DNA from: a virus | Reading direction: 5' to 3' (one strand) | Length of the DNA stretch: 64,000 nt | Virus record (IMG/VR): IMGVR_UViG_3300025655_000002 | Coordinates: 1 to 64,000 of that record | Part shown: in pieces, positions 26,436-35,659 of the stretch | How positions within the stretch are numbered: the stretch's first letter is position 1 | Layout: each line of letters starts with the position of its first letter | The notes under the pieces: generated by a model | The model's database searches: none | What the model saw: only the letters and a program-made list of their open reading frames with translations | Told to the model about the DNA's origin: nothing | Translations under genes and position numbers: made by a program

Positions 26436-27035
26436 CTAAGGAGTAGTTTGAACTTTATTTTGTCCACCACCACCATAAGTAGCGGCTCCAACCTGAAGCA
26501 TGGCGCTACCTATACCTTGAATACCACTCATTGTATTTTGCTGCCCAGCCCCTATCATACCTTGGGCTGACTGCAAGTCTTGCTGGTAATTACCCATTTG
26601 CTCTTGATATCTTCTATCTTTAGCTCCAGCAATAGCTTCTCTAGCCTGCATAACAGACGCTTGCTTTCTTAATTCAGACTCTTTTCTAGCCGCAGCATCC
26701 ATACTTGTTAATCCAGAATATGCTGATGTTTCTTGTTGCATCATAGCTTGAAGACCCATTAAACCACCTTTTCTATCAGCTTGAGCTTTAAGAGCAGACT
26801 GTTGAGAACGCTCTACATTTTGGACAAAATCTTTTTTTTGCTGAGGAGTCAGTCCTTCAACCTCCATTTTCTCAGCATCAGACAGGTTGTCGTAAAGCTC
26901 TTTAGGTATTTCGTATGTCGGCCTATTTAAACCGCTCATAGCTTTTTCACCTTCTCTTCGCTGTTTTTCTCCTTGCCAGATTCCTATACCTGAACTAAGT
27001 ACTGACATTCCAGCTCCTATCGCTAACAGTGGCAT
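26436..27035 (-). CDS. Internal virion protein, gp14-like
   Basis: Encodes 199 residues. It opens with a short hydrophobic helix (MPLLAIGAGMSVLSSGIGIWQG), then long glutamine- and alanine-rich helices, then a glycine-rich end. This build matches small internal core proteins of T7-like podoviruses that form a channel in the outer membrane. Its start overlaps the end of the sulfotransferase gene by 41 bases; a later start at Met10 would reduce but not remove the overlap. Confidence 0.6.
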   Translation of the reverse strand: MPLLAIGAGMSVLSSGIGIWQGEKQRREGEKAMSGLNRPTYEIPKELYDNLSDAEKMEVEGLTPQQKKDFVQNVERSQQSALKAQADRKGGLMGLQAMMQQETSAYSGLTSMDAAARKESELRKQASVMQAREAIAGAKDRRYQEQMGNYQQDLQSAQGMIGAGQQNTMSGIQGIGSAMLQVGAATYGGGGQNKVQTTP

Positions 27036-27552
27036 AATCTATGTTTTTTATAGCGTTATCAATTTGATTTTGACTTGGATTTATCTTTAAAAAATCACAA
27101 ACCTCTTTAATAACTGCTTTTTGGTTACTAATTATATCTTCAAAGTTAATAAAAATATGTTGTTTATACATCACTATTGTATCTATAATTGTATAGCACA
27201 TATCATAAACTTCCTCTGGAGTGTAAGATTGTTTTAATATTTTATGTATATCTGAATAACTATTCAATGCTGAATCCTTATCTCTGACACATACTATTAT
27301 TTTATCAACAAGGTCTTGATTGGTTCTGTATAGTTCTGGAGGGAAAAGCTTTATACACTGACCTTTGTATTCGTTGGTATGAATGCCGTTTATTATTTGG
27401 CTCGTCATCTCATAGAATCCTTTTGGATTTCTATCGATAATTTCCTTATGTTCGTCTATGAATTTTTCAGCAGGCGTGTTAAAACCTAGCTCTAAAAGCG
27501 TTTGCATCATCATGCTCGTTCCAGTTCTAGGTGCTCCAGTTACTACAATCAT
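26995..27552 (-). CDS. P-loop sulfotransferase-like protein
   Basis: Protein of 185 residues using the ATG at 27552, where MIVVTGAPRTGTSMM opens with the PAPS-binding P-loop (residues 5-13); a longer frame upstream adds an unlikely hydrophobic leader. Further family features are KGFYEM, a CVRDKDSALNSY segment (3-prime phosphate binding Arg and Ser) and FEDIISNQKAVIKEVCDFL near the C-terminus. It could sulfate a host glycan, lipid or virion protein. It sits inside the tail and internal-protein cluster, where a modifying enzyme is unexpected. Confidence 0.75.
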   Translation of the reverse strand: MIVVTGAPRTGTSMMMQTLLELGFNTPAEKFIDEHKEIIDRNPKGFYEMTSQIINGIHTNEYKGQCIKLFPPELYRTNQDLVDKIIVCVRDKDSALNSYSDIHKILKQSYTPEEVYDMCYTIIDTIVMYKQHIFINFEDIISNQKAVIKEVCDFLKINPSQNQIDNAIKNIDYATVSDRSWNVST

Positions 27553-27812
27553 TCTTTTTTTATTAATTCTATGAGCAAATATAGTAAAAAAGAAGATAAA
27601 CTGCCAATAAAAATATAATATAAACACTCTTTAATTTCTTGTGGAATAAAGAAATATATCAATCCAACCCAAACTCCCAAACACATTTGGCATGAAAATA
27701 GCTTTCCAAGGAAGATTGATTTCCTTGATAAAAACTCTCTAAATGGTTTTAATAATTTAGATGTAGTTAGTATTAAAACTATAGATGATATTGTTATTAA
27801 ATCTAAAATCAT
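27549..27812 (-). CDS. DUF1360-like membrane protein
   Basis: Encodes 87 residues with three hydrophobic segments and the FSCQMCLGVWVGL motif (CxxCxGxW) characteristic of a small phage and bacterial inner-membrane family. It overlaps the muzzle gene by four bases and the sulfotransferase start by four bases, so all three are coupled. Biochemical role unknown. Confidence 0.65.
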   Translation of the reverse strand: MILDLITISSIVLILTTSKLLKPFREFLSRKSIFLGKLFSCQMCLGVWVGLIYFFIPQEIKECLYYIFIGSLSSFLLYLLIELIKKE

Positions 27813-30800
27813 TTTCCTGTTAATTGAGAAGGATATAATCCGATTCCAACCTCAAATAATTTAACTAACTCTGTGTCAGAATTTTCTAATGTTATCGCTA
27901 GGGAGTGACATCTAATATTATCTCCCTCTATTATTGGGTTGTCTACATTAGGAGTGTTTTCATCCATTAATAACTCAGATTTAAAAACACCTTCATCATC
28001 AACAAAATCATTAGAAGTTAAAGATGTTTTCTGCCCAAACTGATTGGTTGCTTCAGGCATAGAAAATGGGTGTGTGGACTCTGTTAATATAGTGCTGTAA
28101 AACTTAATTAACCTAGGCTCTTCGTTGGAGATGAATTTTATCTTTTGTGTGAATTGCTCTCCATAAAAATTATTATAAGTATCGTTGTCGTTGTGCTTAT
28201 ATAACTGACCATCTTTAAACGATATTAAAGAAGTATTGTTTGTGGAGATGTAATCTGGAATGTAAGAGTAAAAAGAAACCCATCTTCTTTTATCTATACT
28301 GAAAGCTATTGTCTCAAATAAATAATCAGTGATTTCTTCTGTAGGTGTTAAATCAACTATTGCAACCCTACTTTCTGATGAGTCACTATCACCAGTGTTG
28401 TCAACAAATCTTGGTTGACTAAATGAGTCTGGAACTGCAGTTTGACTTCCTGTGTAGTTTGAGTCATTAATATCACTATCGTTAGATTGAGATGGAGCTC
28501 CTATGTCTGTATCATTTAATATTTCTATATCTTCAATATTACCATGTATAGACAAAATGTATTCACCAAAACGAACATCATGCGTGCCTATAACCCTATA
28601 ATCTCCACCGCTATTTATCAGTTCTTTAAACGTGTCTGTGAAGTAGTTATGCATAAATATGCTCCCTATATCAGTAATTCCATCTCCACCAAGACTTAGC
28701 ACTGTTCCTCTAGGAACGTCTACAAACCTTTTTGTGTTGCCTCTTACTGAAAAGCTTTCAGGATTGTTTCCAATGCCGAACTCGCCTGAATAATATACTA
28801 TATCGCTAAGCACATTGTTCTGGCTTTTTACTGTAGCAACAGAAGTCCCTTCATTACTATATAATGTATCTTGACCTACCCTGACTTTACCTACCTTTAA
28901 CCTTTGAAATATGGTTAAATCCTTATCTTCAGGAAACATTAGTTGTATAGAGCCGTATTGTTGGTCGTATTCTTCAAATGAAAAATCATTAAATGTAGAT
29001 AGTCCATTTATGTTTGTATCTGGTAAGTACGGATTAGAGTATCTTATCGTAGACTCTCTTTTTACTTGTTTAATGTTTACGTCATCTATATTAGCTCTTC
29101 CTTTATTCCAGTAATCAGAATTATAGAAGTCAGAATAACTATAACTTTCAACTATCCTTGATACTGGAGCAACCCTGTACCTTAAATATACATCACCTAT
29201 GTCTAATAGGTCTACAACAGCTGGGGAAGAAGATGTTTGGTTAGATATATTTCCAGTATGTATTCCTCCGATTATATCATAAACTTCTCCAATTTCATAA
29301 TAAACAGCTTTTTCAACCCTTTTTTTAGGTGTGTACAACTCAACAAGACTTCCATCGTCAACAGTTATTCCGTCTGGAGTTTTAAACTCAATATATTTTG
29401 TGGTGTCATCATAAGATATAACTTCAACGTCTGCGTATTGTTGGTAGTAATCACCATTATTATCTGTGATAAATCTTATTCTATCACCCTTTGAAAATGA
29501 ATAGTCAAGCTCTACAGCCTCTGGTATAGTGTTGTTGTAATTATCTATATTTGTTAGTAATGCGTTTTGAGCTCCAGAAGCTACTGATGTTGTAGCGTTT
29601 AAGCTAGTTATTCTAGCGTGTATAAAACCTTTATATGCGTTCTCTTCTCCTGGTAAATATTCTATTGTTTGATTTCCAGTATAAACAAATTGATATCTTT
29701 TAGCCCATGATGGAGGTGTGTGATTAACTGACACTCTGAGTGTTGTTTGCCCAGGTATTTGCCCAGACTGCATGTTCATTTCGCTGAAAAATGGAACATA
29801 AAATGTTTTAGAATTAGAAACATTGGTTAACCCAGAACGATTCGGTGTATCATAATAAACCATACCTATTCCATGTCTAGCCCCTTTCTTCAATGTAAGC
29901 TCACTTCTTGTAGTCCATGATGCGTATGAATTAATTCCAACAGAAGTGTAATATATAGCAGGCATAGTGTTGCCAACTTGTACTGGCCACCAGCTTCCAG
30001 TTATGTCTATTATATCCGCTTGAGGCACAAATCCCCTTACCCATACCTCTACTCTGGCTCTATCCGCTGGGTCTGAAGCGTCTACATAAGCGTAGCTTCC
30101 AGTAAAATCAATATCAACAAGTCCTGTATTTATTGTTCCTGCGTTCTTATAGGCTAGAACTAACGCATTAGCAACATCCAATGCCGATTCACCGCCAACA
30201 GATGTATACTGAACAGTTTGAACATGTGTTTTTAGTTCATTGGTAGTTCCCCAATCATAGTAAGATGTGGTCATTTTGCTTATATACCTAATTCCAGCAC
30301 TTGAAGGTTTGTCTACATAGAAAATACTTCTAGAGCTATCTGTAGCATATTTGACTGGGTTTGATGCGCTATTTATCTTTAGGCCTACTACTCTGTTTCC
30401 ATAATAATACCCAAAGCTATTAGCATTTGTTTGGTATGTACCTACAGACCAAAGAACTCCTGGTGTGGCTATGTCGGTTGCGTTTACACTGTTTTTTAAT
30501 GGAGTTGGAAATGGTGCTGGCCTGCCATTAGCTTCCCTAGCTCCAGCTAAATAAAACGTTGTCCCATTTATTACTTTTGAGTAATTAGATGGGCTTCCAA
30601 AAACATAAACCCACTCTGGGTCAGAGAACCCTGTGTTTGGTGCCGCTAAAGGAGTGCTACTGCCGTATTCATTCCATGTGTTTGTAGCATCAATAGTTCC
30701 AACTTGAGGTGCATCAACATCTTCATTTATATCTGAATTTACCTCTATATCGATATCTATGTCTACTGGGTCGTAATTTTCAGTTATACCTCCATAAGCA

Positions 30801-31768
30801 ACTCTGTTTCCATCTATAAGTGCTTGACTGTCAGACTTTAATGGAACCCAATCTTGATTTCTCATTCCTTCATTTCCATCATTGTCAATAGCTGTATATA
30901 TTTCGTCATTATAAAACTTGTACGTATAGGTTGACAAAACAGATTGGAATGTGTTGTATTTATCTTTATCTATTGTTGCTGCCAAATAAAAATCTCCGTC
31001 ATTACCCTCTCTGAAAGCTATCTTTATATATCTAACATAATCATCACTGTTTTCCACCTCTATGTTTATAACATTGTTCAAGTCAGTAGGGTAGTATAGA
31101 AAAGGTCTGTATGATGCTTCATCTTTTGGGAAAGCTACCTTTGATACAGGGCTCCATGCACTTTCTTGGTTATCTCTATAAACATATTTATATCTAAATT
31201 GAAATAACTTATTTCTAACATTATTTGTCTTTATTGAAGAGTTGCTATCGTATTCTACAGATGGAGGTTTCCCTGGAGCGGTAGCATACGCATTTATATG
31301 CTCTCTCTTTAATGGTTGTGGATATCCATTTGATTTAGCCCTATCTACATTTATCATCCCAGGCTCATTGTATCTATCGTTAAAGAACAATAAATCATCA
31401 ATCATAAATGGGTCGTCAATAAACTTGTTAGATTTAAAATTTAATAAGGGAGTTTGTAATACGGTTGTAATTACATTTGTTATAGAATCAAACTCATATA
31501 TAGTATGATTACCCCCATTATTGAATAAGAAATAATAAACTTTATTAGTCTCAAGATTATCATAAGAGCCTATGACTTTATTTACCCCTGTAGGTAGCTC
31601 AATATTAACTATAGTGTTTCCTTTGGTATTTTCAACTGCACCTTGGTTTGCCCCGTCAGACTTTGATAACCTACAGTTTAGTGCATACCTATAGTCTCCG
31701 TTAGGGACATATCTGTCCTCGGTGTCATAATTTAAGCCTCCTAAAAAGTTTTTCTTTTCTAACGCCAT
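27809..31768 (-). CDS. Large tail muzzle / nozzle protein
   Basis: Protein of 1319 residues, the second largest here. It starts with FLGGLNYDTEDRYVPNGDYRYALNCR and continues in beta-propeller-like strands (GSYDNLETNKVYYFLFNN, DDLLFFNDRYNEPGMINVD, FQFRYKYVYRDNQESAWSP), the pattern of the tail nozzle/muzzle protein of crAss-like and Bacteroidota podoviruses (functional analogue of T7 gp12). It lies directly downstream of three ring/adaptor genes, again as in those phages. The C-terminal part carries further beta domains. 9-mers at 28771 (Phe-Gly-Ile frame) and 30179 (Ser-Ala-Leu). Confidence 0.78.
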   Translation of the reverse strand: MALEKKNFLGGLNYDTEDRYVPNGDYRYALNCRLSKSDGANQGAVENTKGNTIVNIELPTGVNKVIGSYDNLETNKVYYFLFNNGGNHTIYEFDSITNVITTVLQTPLLNFKSNKFIDDPFMIDDLLFFNDRYNEPGMINVDRAKSNGYPQPLKREHINAYATAPGKPPSVEYDSNSSIKTNNVRNKLFQFRYKYVYRDNQESAWSPVSKVAFPKDEASYRPFLYYPTDLNNVINIEVENSDDYVRYIKIAFREGNDGDFYLAATIDKDKYNTFQSVLSTYTYKFYNDEIYTAIDNDGNEGMRNQDWVPLKSDSQALIDGNRVAYGGITENYDPVDIDIDIEVNSDINEDVDAPQVGTIDATNTWNEYGSSTPLAAPNTGFSDPEWVYVFGSPSNYSKVINGTTFYLAGAREANGRPAPFPTPLKNSVNATDIATPGVLWSVGTYQTNANSFGYYYGNRVVGLKINSASNPVKYATDSSRSIFYVDKPSSAGIRYISKMTTSYYDWGTTNELKTHVQTVQYTSVGGESALDVANALVLAYKNAGTINTGLVDIDFTGSYAYVDASDPADRARVEVWVRGFVPQADIIDITGSWWPVQVGNTMPAIYYTSVGINSYASWTTRSELTLKKGARHGIGMVYYDTPNRSGLTNVSNSKTFYVPFFSEMNMQSGQIPGQTTLRVSVNHTPPSWAKRYQFVYTGNQTIEYLPGEENAYKGFIHARITSLNATTSVASGAQNALLTNIDNYNNTIPEAVELDYSFSKGDRIRFITDNNGDYYQQYADVEVISYDDTTKYIEFKTPDGITVDDGSLVELYTPKKRVEKAVYYEIGEVYDIIGGIHTGNISNQTSSSPAVVDLLDIGDVYLRYRVAPVSRIVESYSYSDFYNSDYWNKGRANIDDVNIKQVKRESTIRYSNPYLPDTNINGLSTFNDFSFEEYDQQYGSIQLMFPEDKDLTIFQRLKVGKVRVGQDTLYSNEGTSVATVKSQNNVLSDIVYYSGEFGIGNNPESFSVRGNTKRFVDVPRGTVLSLGGDGITDIGSIFMHNYFTDTFKELINSGGDYRVIGTHDVRFGEYILSIHGNIEDIEILNDTDIGAPSQSNDSDINDSNYTGSQTAVPDSFSQPRFVDNTGDSDSSESRVAIVDLTPTEEITDYLFETIAFSIDKRRWVSFYSYIPDYISTNNTSLISFKDGQLYKHNDNDTYNNFYGEQFTQKIKFISNEEPRLIKFYSTILTESTHPFSMPEATNQFGQKTSLTSNDFVDDEGVFKSELLMDENTPNVDNPIIEGDNIRCHSLAITLENSDTELVKLFEVGIGLYPSQLTGK

Positions 31769-31774
31769 TGTTTG

Positions 31775-32518
31775 TTATATTCTTGGAGATGACCTGTATC
31801 CTGTTCTAAATGCACTCATAAATTCAACTGCATTAAATCTGTACACCCTTTTCTCTGATTTTTTCTTCTGCTTCTCGTAGTTCATTTCAGCTAGCTGCTT
31901 TACCCCTAAATCATAACTTCTTTGATTTTGAACATACTTCCACCAAATCCAATCCTTTATTGCTTCAGTGTAATACTCCTCAACCATAAAGTTTCCGTCA
32001 ATCTGCTCTAATGTTGCATAATATCTAAGGACTACAGATTCAGCACTTACTCCGCTTAATGAAATATACCCTCTATCTTTATAAACTTTAAATAGTCCAT
32101 GAGCATTACCTCCTCCTCCAGCACCATAATGCCTGCCGTTAAATTGACCGTCTTTAGTGTAATGAGATGAATTGAACCCAACAAAAGTTCCTCCAGCACC
32201 GTCACTTGCGCCAGCCACTAGGTCTCCGCATTCATCATTATTTCTTGGAGCTAAATTTCTACTATGCCCTATTGCTGATACTACTCCATTTTGTATAACA
32301 CCTAAAACAAGATAATCAATATAGTTTGACGGAAGGTCTACAGTATCGTTATCGTTAACATCTAGTATTACTTCAGTAATAGAACTCTTTATATCGTAAG
32401 TCAAGTCCTTTAGTCCAGATATAGCCATTTGAATAAACATAGGGTATCTATTATCCATTTGACTAGAATGTAGTCTTTCAATATAAAACTCTCTTACTAT
32501 TTCGTCTAATTTTCTCAT
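31775..32518 (-). CDS. Tail ring / adaptor protein
   Basis: Protein of 247 residues. Features seen: DLPSNYIDYLVLGVIQNG (the LP.dyvd...v pattern of gp11-like adaptors), a glycine-rich insertion at 120-140, and a C-terminal helix set (EEYYTEAIKDWIWWKYVQNQRSYDLG). Size and place next to the muzzle fit a crAss-like ring protein that joins portal to nozzle. It overlaps the upstream gene by four bases. Confidence 0.7.
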   Translation of the reverse strand: MRKLDEIVREFYIERLHSSQMDNRYPMFIQMAISGLKDLTYDIKSSITEVILDVNDNDTVDLPSNYIDYLVLGVIQNGVVSAIGHSRNLAPRNNDECGDLVAGASDGAGGTFVGFNSSHYTKDGQFNGRHYGAGGGGNAHGLFKVYKDRGYISLSGVSAESVVLRYYATLEQIDGNFMVEEYYTEAIKDWIWWKYVQNQRSYDLGVKQLAEMNYEKQKKKSEKRVYRFNAVEFMSAFRTGYRSSPRI

Positions 32519-33132
32519 TTATCTATAGAGTTGTTTTCTTCATCATCCTGAATACCAAGAGTTCTTGCGTACTTTTCAAACACTTGTTCAATAACCTCGT
32601 TAACCATGTCTACAGGAATATTTAAGTCATCATCCTCTTCAATGCTATCTAAAGGAAGTGTCATTGTTATATTCACCGTTTCTGGTAAATTTGTTTTTGT
32701 CATGTTAACAAAATATATCCTAGCTCCTTCTCTGTAGAATCCAGTATTGCCCTCTAAACTAGAAGACTGAAGATTACTGTAAAGGTCATTAAATCCTAGC
32801 TGAACTTCAACAAATCCTCTACCTCTTGGAGTTCCTATTCTTTTTATATCTACTCCGTAAGGAAGAGATATAGTTGAAGATGGAACTGATGTGTAATATT
32901 CTTTTCTTATATTATCTTTCAATACCGAATTGCCAGATATAGTGTAATAAACACTTCCGTCAATCTCGCTAAAATCCACACTTTTACTTTCAAAGAATCT
33001 AACTCTTATGAGGGACGCTAGAGACTGATGAACTGATAGCATTAATTCTCTTTCGTCAATACTAAATTCGTCAGTATAACCTCTGAGTCTCCTTGATATT
33101 TGTTCCGCTATTTTAGATTTACTTGTTAACAT
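32515..33132 (-). CDS. Tail ring / adaptor protein
   Basis: Protein of 205 residues with an N-terminal helix pair (DERELMLSVHQSLASLIRVRFFE), a beta-rich middle and an acidic C-terminal helix (VEEV-type VDMVNEVIEQVFEKYARTLG). It lies between two other adaptor-like genes with one- to four-base overlaps. A 9-mer variant with T (TCGGTATTG, at 32920) is read Ser-Val-Leu. Confidence 0.65.
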   Translation of the reverse strand: MLTSKSKIAEQISRRLRGYTDEFSIDERELMLSVHQSLASLIRVRFFESKSVDFSEIDGSVYYTISGNSVLKDNIRKEYYTSVPSSTISLPYGVDIKRIGTPRGRGFVEVQLGFNDLYSNLQSSSLEGNTGFYREGARIYFVNMTKTNLPETVNITMTLPLDSIEEDDDLNIPVDMVNEVIEQVFEKYARTLGIQDDEENNSIDK

Positions 33133-33857
33133 TATACTCCTTTATTTTCCATTCCAGACGCTGCCTGTATTAATTCCTGCTCTCTTATTCTTATTCCTAT
33201 AAATTCAAGTGTAATCATAGCTATTTCATTAAAAGCTTGCTGAGGGGCATCTAAATTAGTACTTTTTGAAGAATCGTATACAGGTCTATTATTTGTAACA
33301 TTATATCCCCAAACTGGCGTCTCTGGAACTCTTATATATGTTAAGTTTACCATATTTATAAGATTAGATGGTTCTATTAAAAACTTATCAGACTGAATAT
33401 TAGCTATAGCTCTTTTTTTTGTTGGAGCTATTATGCTGCTGCCTAAATTCATAGCCCATTCATTATCTTTCACAACTACTATTGGCTGTTTAACTATATT
33501 TCCATTAGACTGATACTTATGTGTTAATCTAGATAATGTCCAATACTCAGGCATTGATTGGTTGTTAATGTCTTTGTTTAAGCCATTAGGTATTGGCATT
33601 TCGCCAGAAGTAACTCTTATATCTCTTGTTTCTTTTAAATGTCTCAACCTATCAATAGATGTTTGGTCTAAATCAATAGATGTTCTAGCTATCGGCTGTC
33701 CTGGCTGGTATTCTTTTTGGTTGCCTATTTGGGAATTTGTCCATGCAAACAGCGCTTGCTTAACAGCTGAGTTAAATTGAGCTGGAGTTAAAGTGCCTCT
33801 TCCACTCTTGTTTGCAACAAGATAAACAAATGTCTTAAATTCATCAATATTAATCAT
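33132..33857 (-). CDS. Tail ring / adaptor protein
   Basis: Protein of 241 residues with an N-terminal helical head (FKTFVYLVANKSGRGTLTPAQFNSAVKQALFAWTNSQ) of the type found at the start of crAss-like ring proteins, then a beta region and a C-terminal helix. First gene of the ring-muzzle unit; a -7 element lies five bases upstream of its ATG, so its mRNA may be nearly leaderless. Confidence 0.65.
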   Translation of the reverse strand: MINIDEFKTFVYLVANKSGRGTLTPAQFNSAVKQALFAWTNSQIGNQKEYQPGQPIARTSIDLDQTSIDRLRHLKETRDIRVTSGEMPIPNGLNKDINNQSMPEYWTLSRLTHKYQSNGNIVKQPIVVVKDNEWAMNLGSSIIAPTKKRAIANIQSDKFLIEPSNLINMVNLTYIRVPETPVWGYNVTNNRPVYDSSKSTNLDAPQQAFNEIAMITLEFIGIRIREQELIQAASGMENKGV

Positions 33858-33861
33858 AATA

Positions 33862-33869
33862 CAAAGATA
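33862..33869 (-). promoter_or_regulatory. -7 promoter element (TATCTTTG) for the ring-muzzle unit
   Basis: Reads TATCTTTG on the minus strand with only TATT between it and the ATG at 33857. Normal spacing would put the first transcribed base at or next to the start codon. Confidence 0.55.
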
Positions 33870-33870
33870 C

Positions 33871-34473
33871 TTAAATTTTTGTTCCGTATGCTATTATATT
33901 AAACTCAGATATACCACTAGATAAATTATCATTAACTCTAAATAATAGTTTATCAGTAGTACCTTTCTCTAATCTTATCCCCCATGGGTTACCAAATAGT
34001 TGTGCCAAATCAACATACACAATAATGGCATCAGCTCCACCTCCAGATAAATCTATTATCTGAGGCACATATCCTCCATTAGAAAGTCTAAAGAATTCTA
34101 GGTTATCTTTTATACCATCGTGGATTATTTGTTCTCCTACTCTTATAGACCTCCAGATAAATTCTACCCCATTGGTAAGAGCTGTTAAGTTGCCAAACTT
34201 ATCCAGTTGTGCTGAAGGGTCTGCTAATTTTATTGATAAAGTTTTTATGTACTTATCAAATTCTCCGTCTGCATCTATAGAAAATTCTACTGGAGTAGTA
34301 GCACCATTCACTCTCATATCATTACTACCAGCATTTTCAAAATAAGCTCTAAGAGGTAAAGACTCTACTACCTCATCAGTAGGTGGATGGGTGTGTATAG
34401 CAACTGCTATTTCACCCTCACCATTTATTTTGAGCTGCTTTCCATTAGCTCCTACTATTCTAGTTGTAATCAT
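33871..34473 (-). CDS. Virion beta protein, fibre or decoration type
   Basis: Protein of 200 residues, beta-rich, starting GANGKQLKINGEGEIAVAIHTHPP. It is the last of four similar-sized genes in a row; it does not share the DGSG start of the other three but has similar length and context, and may be the end piece or the most diverged member. It overlaps the upstream gene by one base. Confidence 0.6.
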   Translation of the reverse strand: MITTRIVGANGKQLKINGEGEIAVAIHTHPPTDEVVESLPLRAYFENAGSNDMRVNGATTPVEFSIDADGEFDKYIKTLSIKLADPSAQLDKFGNLTALTNGVEFIWRSIRVGEQIIHDGIKDNLEFFRLSNGGYVPQIIDLSGGGADAIIVYVDLAQLFGNPWGIRLEKGTTDKLLFRVNDNLSSGISEFNIIAYGTKI

Positions 34474-35063
34474 TATTCTGCGTCTATATCATCTTTAAAA
34501 TAACCTATCAAAGCACAGTAGTAATTAGCTGAACCTGAGCTTACTCCTGCATTTAATTTTACAGCAACACTAGCTCCTTTTGGTAGGATGAAATCTATAC
34601 CGTAGTAGTCTCTTGATGTTGGGTTAACCTGTAAGATAGCTATATCATCACCACCTGTGATAGTTCCTCCAACCTTACCTTTATAAACATCTACAGTAGC
34701 AGTTTTACTAGAACCAAAGTTTCTATTTTGATTCATTGATACAGCAGTTTCATCTGTAATCAAATCTCCACCAGTAGGATTTCTAATTATTGTTATATAA
34801 GGACTACTAGAGTGGGTAATACCAGTAAAAGAACCTATAGCAATAGCTTTTAATATAAAGTTATTGTCTGAATTATTTTTAAAGTATAGTAATGTAGCAT
34901 CTGCTGTTATTGAAATTAATCCAGTATTAAAGTTGTAAGTGCTACCTAATTCTCCATTGTGGATTTCTTCATCTTCAGATATTGCTCTTACCTGTAATCT
35001 TTTGTCAGCCCCTACTGTTGCTCTAGCACCAGTTCCTGAGCCATCTAATATTTGTTCTGCCAT
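34473..35063 (-). CDS. Tandem paralogue, head/tail fibre-type protein (copy 3)
   Basis: Protein of 196 residues. It shares with the next two genes the N-terminal signature QILDGSGTGARATVGADKRL (I.DGSG...RA.V...NRL), the central RNPTGGDLITDE segment, and a C-terminal KGASVAVKLNAG strand. Beta-rich, soluble and without signal peptide, it is most likely a virion surface protein. Confidence 0.65.
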   Translation of the reverse strand: MAEQILDGSGTGARATVGADKRLQVRAISEDEEIHNGELGSTYNFNTGLISITADATLLYFKNNSDNNFILKAIAIGSFTGITHSSSPYITIIRNPTGGDLITDETAVSMNQNRNFGSSKTATVDVYKGKVGGTITGGDDIAILQVNPTSRDYYGIDFILPKGASVAVKLNAGVSSGSANYYCALIGYFKDDIDAE

Positions 35064-35064
35064 T

Positions 35065-35658
35065 TTATATTATTTTTTTATTTTCAAACCAACATTGAAC
35101 CTCAATACAAGCTTCTGTTGCATAACTAGGTTTTACTGCTATACCTGCTGAAGCACCACCCGGAATAATTAAATTACCTTGATATTCTTGTATTGTATGA
35201 CCTGGTAAATGTACTGTAAATTGACTAAATTGAGTACCATCTGTAATAGTTTTACCATCTCCTGAAGCAGCATAAACTGTTCCTGAAAAATCAACATTAC
35301 TACCTAAGTTAGATGGAACAACTATTCCTGCATTGGCATCAGATATAAGAGTTCCTGTTGTTGGATTCTTATAAAATTTAGCTTGTAGTGAACCCATTGA
35401 AGCTCCTGTTCCACAAACCCTAACTCTATCAATGAATAAAAGTTTATCTGGGTCTGTATTCTTTACATACATAATCCCATTGAAAGACCCTGTAGTGGTT
35501 AAACTAACAAAATCTGAAGTGATAATAAAACTTTCTCCTTTTCTATTACTGATGTCAGCAATTCTACTTTCAATTATTGAAAAAGTTTCTAATCTATTGT
35601 TTTCATTTACTCTTGCCCTGTAACCAGAACCTGAGCCATCTATTATTTCTTGTGCCAT
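35065..35658 (-). CDS. Tandem paralogue, head/tail fibre-type protein (copy 2)
   Basis: Protein of 197 residues with the same signature as its neighbours (IIDGSGSGYRARVNENNRL; YKNPTTGTLISDA; PGGASAGIAVKPS). One-base spacing on either side shows head-to-tail duplication. Divergence between copies is high at residue level, so the duplication is old or under diversifying selection. Confidence 0.65.
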   Translation of the reverse strand: MAQEIIDGSGSGYRARVNENNRLETFSIIESRIADISNRKGESFIITSDFVSLTTTGSFNGIMYVKNTDPDKLLFIDRVRVCGTGASMGSLQAKFYKNPTTGTLISDANAGIVVPSNLGSNVDFSGTVYAASGDGKTITDGTQFSQFTVHLPGHTIQEYQGNLIIPGGASAGIAVKPSYATEACIEVQCWFENKKII

Positions 35659-35659
35659 A

